Made by a program: the position numbers and the translations under genes. This document shows positions 11,891-64,000 of a stretch of DNA of 64,000 bases, one piece after another; within the stretch, counting starts at the first letter, position 1, and each line of letters opens with the position of its first letter. The stretch is taken from positions 91,823,135-91,887,134 of the forward strand of contig CM054180.1 in the NCBI GenBank assembly GCA_028829895.1. The letters run 5' to 3'. Below the pieces are notes generated by a model. It was not told the origin of the DNA. It did not search any database and was given only the letters and a program-made list of their open reading frames with translations. This DNA is from Sinotaia quadrata (taxonomy: Eukaryota > Mollusca > Gastropoda > Architaenioglossa > Viviparidae).

Positions 11891-12850
11891 CCCTTCCAAA
11901 CCACAAGAGCACAAACCACCAATGCAATATGCAAACAAATAAATACACTAGAAAAAAAAGAAATAAAAACAACACTGTTATGGATCCACAGTCACATAAA
12001 CATAACAGGAAATGAAACAGCGGACAAAGGAGCAAAATATGGAAGCAAACATGGAATACCTCTAAACACCCCAATACATATACCAGAACTGCAAGCACAA
12101 ATAAAACAAATCTTTAAAATCAAGTTCCCCACCCCACCCTACCCAAGCTTAAAGAACATAACACACAACAGAGCAATATATAGATTAAGATACAACTCCA
12201 CAAGATTTACACATAACCTAAACAATGAACCAAAATCATGCACTCACTGTCAAACATACAACACAATAGAACACTTTCTACTACATTGTTACAAATACAG
12301 AGAAGAAAGAAAATGCTTGACTGACACAATGAGACTATTACATTTATCAGTTACCACACAAACACTACTCTTTCCAAATAAATATCACCAAAATCATATA
12401 CACCAAGCCATTATCACATATCTCATACACACAAACACCCCTTCTATAAAAATAAATATTAATAAAACCCACCACGTACACACGATTACACAATAAGTAA
12501 TAAAAAAAGAAAACCACAAACTTAGAGGAAGTTACAAATAGCTTCCTCACATTTAAAAAAAAATAATTTCTATAAATATATTAACAAAATTCCTAGGAAA
12601 AAAAACAATGCATACAATAACTGACACAAGAATAAAGCATGCAAGTAAACTGCAAACAACGACAGGCAAGTGGAAAACTAATTCCATAACTTCCATATAT
12701 CTTCAACATTTTTTTTTTTTTTTTAACATTACTACCCTCCTAGAACAGAGTAAGGAGGAAGGCCCCACAGGAAATCTACAGAAACTGAGAACATGAAAAG
12801 TTTCCACGCAATTCCTGTGGGGAAAAGAAGTGATCGTAAAGAAGAAGAAG
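11891..12850 (+). mobile_element. 5'-truncated non-LTR retrotransposon (Jockey/I-like, RNase H and C-terminal part)
   Basis: An open + frame runs from 11891 to the TAA at 12494-12496. It starts inside the ribonuclease H domain and contains WIHSHINITGNETADKG (the last catalytic region of RNase HI), then THNRAIYRLRY, then a C-terminal zinc-binding signature CTHC..H..HC (HFLLHC). The 3' UTR follows, with ggaggaaggccccacagg, and the copy ends in a (GAA)n tail at about 12837-12850. The body is nearly identical to the copy at 31.3-32.6 kb, but the homology begins abruptly at cccttccaaa, a typical 5' truncation of target-primed reverse transcription. This copy lacks the frameshift seen in the other. 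The element is in the intergenic region, antisense to KIFAP3. Confidence 0.8.
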
Positions 12851-15800
12851 TTGAAAAAATGTACAACAGTAGGATCAGAAAGAAAAAAGTTGATCTACTT
12901 TCTAAATATAAACAATATTCTGGCAAACTGTACTAGGGGTATTTAACCCCTGTCACGAGTGTCTAAGTATGCTAAATAAGTTGTTCATTGCAAACCCACT
13001 GCACAAAAGACTATAAAATAAATTAATGATAGACCAAATAAGGAAATCCAATTAAATGAAGATGTTATGTGGTTGAGTATCATTCTACTTTGAATTCCGA
13101 AAAGAGATTTTTTTTATCAGTTCCACTTATACAACTGAATTAATTATTATTAATTTTATTAAGCACTATAAAGTCAAGGTAAAGTAAAACTGAAATAGGA
13201 GAAACAGTTAAAGGAAAATTTATTATACAACAAAATGTCAACAATACTAATGATAGTATTAAGTAATGTGACAGGATGGTAACAATAATAATAGTAATAC
13301 TAATGAATAGGAAAAAATAAAGATATTAAAGTAGAAGAAAATAATATAGCATTTTGACCTACCCAAAAATAAAATAAATATATTCCTTAAGTTGAATAAA
13401 CCCATTACCAAGCGTTCTGCACCTACACATCCCACAACACCCTACCTGACTCCCTCCTATTCTGCTACAAAATCAGATAGGCCAGAAGCATCCTCCATTT
13501 AATTTAATGTTAATCTCTTTAGAGATTAGTCTTTTACTTAAAGCTCTGAAAAGAGAATGTTGTCCTATATGTTTTGGTGTGGTGTAAGGCATTAGAGTCC
13601 CTAACATACTTGATAAGTGGTTACTGAGTCACAAGTATAAATAAAATAAATATAAAATATAAAATTAAACAAATAAGATACTGTTTTGTAAGTTGGATTA
13701 AACAGTGGGGTGCTACAGGAAATTTGATCAAATTGTAAACCTTTATTGGATAATGTTGGTTAAAAATCTAGATATTGAGTTTCTTAAGTAACATTCGCCA
13801 TCTTTCCATTAACAGAAGATATTAATTTAATACATTCACTCTCAAGCATGGGAAGGAGAACATTACACTGGGGTTCTTCAGAATTGGATATATAAGAAAA
13901 CAATACATTGTGGCTCCTCACAATTAGATATATTGGAAAGCATTAAACTGGGGCTATTCAGAATTAGATATGTAAGAAAGCATTACACCAAGGTTCTTCA
14001 GAATAAGATATATAAGAAAGCATTACACTGGGGCTCTTCAGAATTAGATATATTGAAAAGCATTACACTGGGGCTCTTCAGAATTAGATATACATGACAG
14101 CATTCTACTCTTATTTTATAAAAAGATGGAGCCAAAGCTTTTTCAGTGTTGCATATTGCATAACTTCATGTAAAAATGTTACACTTGAAAAAGCATATAT
14201 TGTTAAAAATGGTGCATTGCTAACTCACTTGTAAAACAGTTTTGAAGGATGCAGACAAAAGTATCACATAGATATGGTCAAGCTTTTTGATGCTGATGTA
14301 AATGCATTTTGTTTATGCTTAAAATGCAGTTAGAATAAACTATTTATACATTTTGACATTGTGTGATTGATTGTAGTTTTCAACAATCCTGGATATATTT
14401 ATATTGAATGGATTAGTGGTGTTAAATAGTTGTGGTAACTCTTATGATATTAACTCTTACTGTGATAAAAGTTAGTGTGTTTATTATTGCATTGGTGTAA
14501 GAGTAATTTCAAAGTTGTGAAGTATAACCAGGGTTACATCGATGTTCCAAAGAGAACTCAGAGAAACAGGTTTTAGTTTTAGTTTTGAGGATGATTATTA
14601 TAATAGTTATTTATTAATGCATTAAAGAGGAAAGAGTGAAAGAAGACCACAACAAGCAAATGAGAAAACTGAAATTGCTCATGAAATATCAAACTTGCAA
14701 AATGAATAACTTAAAGAAGATTATTGAATGATGAAAGAAAGACTTAAAGAAGATGAATTAAAGCTTAGAATAAACTAAAAATTCGATTAGATAATAAAAG
14801 AGTAAACTATTTTATGAGAATGACAGTGAAAGATGAAAACTTAAAATTAACTGTGTCACCAGAGTCCTAACAGTAACCATGTAAATCAAGTTTTCATTGT
14901 ACATTCTGATGCTTGAAAGAAACAAATACTCATTAAAATTTTGGACCAAAAATCTTTGAATTCAAAAGCAAGAGAGAGAGTTACTTCTCATTTTCTACTT
15001 CATAGCAAAGCAACAATGGTATTATTCTTCTCTTTTGTCTACACATATTTTACCTTATTTCTATTCACTTGCAATAGATGTCTATAATCCTCTCCTATAT
15101 CGAAATATTCAAAGATTAGAGAAAAGGAGTCTGGGTCACATTCTATTTTGATAGGCAATGAAGAAACATTTAGTACTCAAAGGAAACAATAACGTTAGTC
15201 AAGAGAAATTTGTGACACACATACATCCTGCAAGTTCTCATGATTACCTATCAAAGGGATAAAAAATGGAGGTAACTGAATGCATTACAATTTATAAATA
15301 TTACCAGGTTTGATAAAGGCAAAACAAAACAATAACTTAAAATTGCAATTATTGGTTAAGATAAACAATCTTTTGCATGGTAGTTTATTTATGTGTATAT
15401 TTTTCCAAGGATGCATATTCAATTCTGTAAACAGAGTAAAGAAATAAAACTTTGCACAATGAAGCCATAATAAACTTATCAATCAGTGATTCTTAAACAT
15501 AGAACAAGAAATCTTTATATAAAGATATAGACCAACAACACATTATTCATTATTTCATCATATAAAGACAACTTTGATAAAGAATGCCACAAGTTTGTGC
15601 TAAGGCTACCCTTGAACTTGCTAATTAAGTTGCAAAGATATAAAAAAGAAATCACTTAACTTTATTAAATTGTTAAAAATTGTATTGAGTTAATAAAACA
15701 TAATTATTATAAACAAAAAAATTGCTATGAATGCTATGCTCTTGTATTGAGATATTTCAATTTTGATAGGTATATTGCTATAACATCTTTTTACGATGTA

Positions 15801-17049
15801 AACTAATAAAGCTATAAAATTGTTAAGAAACATATTTTTTTACAACTTTGGGTCAAAATGGAGTATGTCATGCAAACAAAATAATGATTAATTAGCTATT
15901 CTGGTGCAATGTCACACTAGAAGGATTCTGATGGATGCTTCTAGATACTATCTACAAGCTAACTTCTCTTGAAATATGTGTCCAAAAATTATTGCATTAA
16001 ATTATTATTAAAGTTCTATAATTCATAACCTTTCTTATTGTTAAGATTTAATTTGATTAAGAAACATTAATTTAAAAAGTTTTGAACCAATAAAAGTCGT
16101 TAAACTTTAAACGCCATCACTTATCTTTAGCCTCCCTCCCCCCCCCCCCCCCTCCGAGCTATCTTCTACCTCTTAGTAATATAGACTAACAGAATGACAC
16201 ACATATATTATTTCTTCTCTGTACATGCTTTCAATGAGACAATGAATGATAAGAAACATTGAATTGTAAAAAACTACAACATAACAAATTGCAAAGAAAA
16301 AGTTTTAGTCACACTGATGATTCCAAACTAAATACTCCTTATCCTTTCAATTATATACACGTTTACATCCAAGTATTTCTAAACCAAGTGATTTTCACAA
16401 GGCAACTTACTGCATTATCAGAAAGCAGATTCTATCAATATTAGAAACTGTAATATATTAGCATTCTAAAGAGTTTCATTTATACACAACATACACAAAA
16501 ATTTATAAAATGTTTGCTTTCTTCAATGGAACCGTTAGAGGCAATTTATTTGCATTTATATATATGTACAGGAGAGAACATTCATTTTTAATAAATATGC
16601 AGTAGGATAATTACTGACAACAGGCAAAACAACATTCATACTAAATAATATAAAATATAAACACTCAGTAACTGCATTCAGTCTGTTTTTTCTGTCTCAT
16701 GTCTATTTAATTTTTACACACATACAAGCATATACGCACATATGCATATGCATGTAAACATGTTCAAAACACAAATACTCCTCTTCACACAAAAGCCAGC
16801 TAAATGGATAAATCGATGCAAGACCAGTAGAAGATCAAGCCAACTAATGAAATAAATTAAAAAAAATATTTCAATAAATTAAACTAAATATCACAGATCT
16901 GATTTTGTTGATTGCTGTTTGGTTTTGCTTCTTTCATTCTACCAACCAGTAGTTACAAAGACTTTAGACAAGAAATCTTTTAAACGATGATATAAAGATT
17001 CCTATGATGTTTGTGGTAATTCCTGCTATGTGCACTGCTAGGTATTTCT
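12851..17049. other. intergenic and KIFAP3 3' UTR region
   Basis: No additional gene is seen. It includes a tandem array at about 13840-14105, a poly-C tract at about 16138-16152, and an AT-rich stretch adjoining the KIFAP3 stop codon that must contain its 3' UTR. I could not choose among several possible polyadenylation hexamers. Confidence 0.55.
13840..14105. repeat. tandem array, core gcattacactggggctcttc
   Basis: About five imperfect units of roughly 55-60 bp joined by agaattagatata. Confidence 0.85.
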
Positions 17050-59218
<42,169 letters not shown>

Positions 59219-59639
59219 TTAATACAAACTAAATGATCTGATTCATCCAAATGTATTGACATGATCTGCCCAATGAGATAAATATAAAAAGAATAATCTT
59301 TTTTCCATGAAGGAATATTATACATAAAATTACAATATACAACTATACATGACAAGATAGTTTTAAAATATAATACATTTAGTAATATTTGGTTTCAATA
59401 TGGATCAATCTCTGGGGGAAGCAAAACTGGTATACAACATGATGATATGTCAAAGGGAGAAAAAATAGTATGAGGAAATGTTTAGGATTATTGGGAGAGT
59501 AGTTTCCCTTAACTTGTGGAATTTTTGAATGCTGTCCAACCAATAGGTCCACCATAAATACTCAATTCAACTGTCAGATTGATAAGTCTGGCATGTTGTT
59601 GTGAGTAAAGTTATTTTCCCTGGCAGAAGACTAACTATT

Positions 59640-59780
59640 TTCTCACATTGGACATTTGACCTGCATTCACAAAACAGCGTATCCTGACAGTGAGCACAAG
59701 CTACACAAGAGGACTGGGTGTCAAAATATTCTTTAAGGTAGTTGACTTCAAAACAGATGGTCAGCCATGATTCTATCAGG
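59640..59780. repeat. dispersed repeat related to 52560-52740
   Basis: See the partner copy for shared blocks. A 76-codon - strand frame spans it, with several Cys residues but no recognised family. Confidence 0.5.
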
Positions 59781-59984
59781 GCTAGTAAAGGAGGCAAACA
59801 GCTTGTGAGCTACATAGCTAAAAGTTAAAAGAAAATATGTCTTACTTAAAAAAGACCAAAGGATAACAAGAATGGAAAGAATCCAAAGCAAAAATCAATG
59901 CAAATAGGTAGTCCCAACCTATTTTTTTGAATTCACTTCAGATTAAACAAATGTGTTTACATAATGCAATATTTTAAGAAAAAA

Positions 59985-60390
59985 ATTAAACTGGTTATGA
60001 AATACATGTATTGTCATTTGAATATACATACTAGTTGTTATCATTCTGTGAGATGAATAAATGCTTATTTGTGATGCACTGTAAAAATTAAAAATCTTCA
60101 ATTTTGAAATGGCAAAGTTAAAATTATAACAGAAGTTAAATGATAAAAATGCATAAGTTCTTTTCAGAGAATGTATTATATTTTATAAATTGTGTACAAG
60201 TATAGCTTTTCATTATATAAATATGTTCACAATATAAAGTGCATATTCAAGACATCCTAATATTCAGTGGCTTAAAATATATTCTTTCTGTATTTAAGAC
60301 ACTAAACTCCTACCAAGGAGTTTTAGCTCAATTTTTTTTCAAGAGACACTGTTCTAAAAGCCAAGGATATATGTCAAACATTACCAAACA
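59985..60390. repeat. unclassified dispersed repeat, copy 2
   Basis: Same-orientation partner of 46855-47265, alignable from about ttatgaaataca to aaacattaccaa, with indels. Confidence 0.75.
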
Positions 60391-61249
60391 AGTATATGTA
60401 ACACATTCGGACTAAAGATGAAAAAAATCTGTTAAGACAAATTGTAAAGTATCATATTTCTGCAACTACATGTACATATCTCACAACCATGGTTCAAATA
60501 TTAAAAGAAAGAGGAATTTATATATACTATATCTGAAATGATTATTTTATGCTATCTGTTTTAATTTTTGCATACGTTTAGTACATAACAATTTTTACAA
60601 AATTATATAAATATTTTGAAAGTGGTAAAACTTATAGCACTGCAATTTGCTTCATTAAATTTTTGTTAAGTATATTTATTGTATATATAATTATACATAT
60701 CTACAATTTAGAAAAGTTATTTTTATAGTTTGTTGTGAATAAAATATAATTTATAACTCAATGCCAATAGAATTTACACAATTAGCTGTTTATGTATATA
60801 CATATATTATTATAATTAAGGTGATAATTTTAAAGAAAATTAGCATATGTATATATGGAAAGATATGAAATTTTGTAAATTACATAAGCATTCAGAACTG
60901 TACTTACATTAATACATACATTTTTACTGTATATATATATATATAGATAGATATATATATGATTACTATTGTTTATCAAATCCAGATATAGTCCATATTC
61001 TGCCATTGACAGTAAGCAACTCAATATCCCATGCAAACTAAACTAAACTAAAATAAGTCAGTATCATCATAATCAATACTCCACTCCCTTAAATGTTTCA
61101 GTGATTAATTATTTACCGAAGATTATATTTGCCATTTTAGTACAACACCCACCCACCCCGAATATCTTCCCCACACAGACCCCCCCCCCCCCAACATGTT
61201 ATAATATACTGCTACTAAGAATAAAAAGCAGCAAAGAGAATGATTAGAG

Positions 61250-62242
61250 CAGGGGTCGGGAACCTATGGCTCGCGAGCCAGATGTGGCTTTATTGATGGC
61301 TGTATCTGGCTCGCAGACAAATGTTCGATTATAAAAAAAATGTTTCTTTAGACTCCTTTGATCTACATATTAATTGCATATCAATATTTCATTCTACAAA
61401 TGAGCTCAAGTCTACTGCAGCTCAGCATCAGAAGTGGTAAAGGAGATAACTCCGCTGACCTAAAAGAGTGCAAGCTAGTCAGCATCAGAAGTGGTAAAGG
61501 AGATAACTCCGCTGACCTAAAAGAGTGCAAGCTAGTCAGCGTCAGAAGTGGTAAAGGAGATAAACTCCACTGACCTAAAAGAGTGCAAGCTAGTCAGCAG
61601 CAGAAGTGGTAAAGGAGATAAACTCCGCTGACTGAGTGCAAGCTAGTCAGCAGCAAATCTATGTTTGGACCCAACAAGGTGACTGGAATTCGGCTAGCTT
61701 AGCTGGCGTTTTAGCTATTGTGAGAAACGGAAAGCCATTCACAGATGGGGAGTATGCCAAAGCATTCATGCTTGATGTTGCCAATGAACTTTTTGATGAC
61801 TTTTCAGATAAGGACAAAATAATTAAACGGATAAAAGACATGCCTATGTCGGCAAGAACTGTTCACGATCGTAGCATCATGATGTCAAATCAAATTGAGG
61901 CAATGCAAGTGAAGGACATACATGCGGCATCATTTTTTTCTCTCACTTAGGATGAGTCAATAGACAGTAATTTATCCCAGTTCAGCGTGGTTGCATGGTA
62001 GGTTGTCGGTGATACACTACATGAGGAATGTCTTGCTGTTTTGTCTATGAAAGGCACAACAAGAGGGCAGGATTTATTCGAGTCCTTCACTGAGTTCACT
62101 AAAGAAACAAATCTACCGATGGATAAACTTGTTTTGGTGTGTACTGATGGTGCTCCGTGCATGGTGGGGAAAAACAGAAGATTTGTCGCTCTTCTTAAGA
62201 AAAATAATAATTTTATTTCAATAAAATTAACATGCTTATAAC
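61250..62242 (+). mobile_element. hAT transposon remnant (5' end and partial transposase)
   Basis: It begins with CAGGGGTCGGGAACCTATGG then CTCGCGAGCCAGATGTGGC, a typical hAT terminal sequence, preceded by a possible 8 bp target copy gattagag. The transposase-like frame contains GKPFTDGEYAKAFMLDVANE, FSDKDKIIKRIKDMP, SARTVHDR, DESIDSNLSQFSVVAW and VCTDGAPCMVGKN, which match the hAT families related to GTF2IRD2/ZBED/SCAND3-type proteins, including the DESxD and CTDGAPxM catalytic-region signatures. Two in-frame TAG stops (61948 and 61999) and loss of everything after about 62200, including the 3' terminal repeat, show it is dead. Confidence 0.85.
61423..61660. repeat. 57 bp tandem repeat inside the hAT remnant
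   Basis: Four copies plus a partial copy starting at 61423, 61480, 61537, 61595 and 61648 (core cagcatcagaagtggtaaag). The first three keep frame and would encode SIRSGKGDNSADLKECKLV repeatedly. The fourth spacing is 58 bp, so the frame is lost. Confidence 0.95.
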
Positions 62243-63936
62243 TAAATAGTGAAAAAAGAAAATAATTTTGAGGGGAGTGGGGAATCTAACCTCTTAAGAA
62301 CTGCAATGAATAAAAAGTACAAGTCATCTAAAAACTAAAATATAATTAAAAATCCACCCAGATAATAATACTATATGTTATTTTGATATTAATTTACTAT
62401 TAGCAGTTACATTTTGAATGTTTAAGAAAATAGTTATAAATTCCATGTATCTAGACTAATTATTCCATGTATAAGTAAATTATTAAACAGACACCAATTA
62501 ATGCTTTGTTTATAAAATATATTAAAGAGTAATATTTATAAAGCCAAGACCCTGAGTGAAAGTATAATTGGTTATACTTTGAAATGAAAATAAACTTGAT
62601 TAAGTTTCATCACTAAATTAGTAAATGAAATGTAGGTACAAAATACATTTTTTATAAAAATAAGCTGCAGGTAACTTCAACTCGATTAATGAAGTTTGCT
62701 GAAAGCATATCACTATTCTTTTCTAGTTTAACTCTTTAACAAAAAAACCAACAGAAAATTTTGTTTACAAAGAACAGCTTTAGCCTCAGTAAAGTTTAAC
62801 TTTAGAGTAAGATATATTTTAATCAAATAATAACATGTCTCAAAAAAAAAAGTTACTATAAAATAAAGCTAAAGATTTTATTTTTTACCAAAGAGTGCTT
62901 TGTACATAGTTTTAAATTGATTTAAGCAGGAATTTTGCAAAGAAATACCTAGAAACTAGAAGAGAGGATCAGAAGACAATCAATTTTTCTGCTAAAATTA
63001 ACATGCAATCACTAAATAAATTCATACACAAATAAAGAGTTATATTTATTGAAAGCAATACTAACTGATATAAGCAAACAAGCATTAAGACTCAATTGCT
63101 TTCAAAGTTTGCTGCAGCTCTAAATATTCTAACAGATGTGACACTACCTTGCTAGAATTTGAAGCAGATGCTTTTTTTTTTTTGTTAACCAACAGAAATT
63201 CTTGATGCTAAACCACTGCCAAAGCTAGATATACTTTAAACACTAGTTTCACAGAGGAAACGTTTCAGTGCAACTTTCAGTGAGAAAATATTAATTCAAA
63301 TGTGTTTATGACGATGAGCTAAGTTTTTAATTGATTACCAAAGCTTGAGTTTTAAAGTTTTTGCTAATAAAAGTGGTATCAGCGGAAAGTTTACACTTTT
63401 ACTTTTTATTCTTACTTAAAAAGTCCTGTGTGTTTGCATGCAAAAAAAAAAATCTGAACCAAAGCAAATTTTTCAATCATGTCGACATATAGCCCCATTT
63501 TTAGCAAGAACACATCCAATACTTAGTAAGTGTAATTCTTTTTCAAATATGATTTAAGCCACATTAAATAAAATACAACAATGTTTTAGACAAAGAAATG
63601 ATCTTTAATTTTAAACAAGCTGCATCAACAAATAATTGTATCAAAGTATGAAACTTTGCTAGAAAATCACAAAATTTGTGCATTAAATGCTATTTATTCC
63701 TGCAAAACAGCGAAATTGGGAATGCAAGAGAAAGCAATATATTAAAAACAAAAAAGGTGTAAATTTCACTGCTCTGGCTTCAAATTCTACAACATAGCAA
63801 AAGCAAATAGGTATTAAAAGAAGACTTTATAAATTTATCTCCCACAGGACTCATTGTTATCTTCTTTAGAGTTCTGGCTAAGTCTGTGGAACAATATAAT
63901 ACTTCTCTACTAAATTTACCTGGTTGCATGGTGAAA

Positions 63937-64000
<64 letters not shown>
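62243..64000. other. KIFAP3 intron sequence to window edge, with terminal GT microsatellite
   Basis: AT-rich, no exon or element recognised. The window ends in a (GT)n run beginning at about 63940 and continuing to the last base, so the true length is unknown. Confidence 0.6.

Noticed and set aside
63895..63930. possible KIFAP3 donor (ATGCAACCAG|GTAAAT on the - strand)
   Set aside because: Upstream sequence is the GT/AC microsatellite, with no KAP3-like translation; the expected coiled segment is absent.

Overview
This is an AT-rich animal nuclear genome window. Small phase-compatible exons are separated by kilobase introns packed with tandem repeats and decayed transposons. There is no bacterial, organellar or viral gene layout. 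Two conserved protein-coding genes are supported. At the left end, on the + strand, are the last two exons of an SCYL3-like pseudokinase (SCY1-like 3, the ezrin-binding partner PACE-1). On the - strand, from about 59.0 kb down to 17.05 kb, are eleven exons of kinesin-associated protein 3 (KIFAP3/KAP3), the non-motor armadillo subunit of heterotrimeric kinesin-2; its 5' part lies beyond the right edge. From memory the two genes are also near neighbours on human chromosome 1q24.2, so this looks like retained microsynteny. They converge tail to tail here. The repeat and retroelement families suggest an invertebrate, plausibly a mollusc or other lophotrochozoan, but this is inference.

Layout: 1-1.8 kb SCYL3 intron; 1.8-5.6 kb SCYL3 C-terminal exons, with a degenerate retroelement and an acceptor-containing tandem array between them; 5.6-17 kb intergenic, with tandem arrays and a 5'-truncated RNase-H-type LINE; 17-59 kb KIFAP3 exons and introns; 59-64 kb the first part of a further KIFAP3 intron, with a hAT transposase remnant and a GT microsatellite at the window edge. 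Mobile elements in the KIFAP3 introns include a second LINE copy (31.3-32.6 kb), a pogo-like TA-flanked element (34.2-34.8 kb), a 2.9 kb foldback element with long inverted arms (41.5-44.5 kb), a piggyBac-like deletion derivative between TTAA sites (44.6-45.4 kb), a TTAA-flanked MITE (48.8-49.3 kb) and an RTE-like reverse transcriptase pseudogene (57.3-58.5 kb).

The most unusual pattern is that several intronic tandem arrays contain the neighbouring splice junction itself: the acceptor plus first exon bases of the SCYL3 last exon, a KIFAP3 donor, and two KIFAP3 acceptors. These produce strings of decoy splice sites beside the real ones. One array is further arranged as a large inverted repeat. 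A phase-compatible 21 or 48 nt candidate cassette exon and an ambiguous donor in the penultimate exon suggest variable KIFAP3 C-terminal tails.

All protein assignments come from reading translations and remembered family sequences. No database search was run, and exon boundaries were set by splice consensus and phase agreement.
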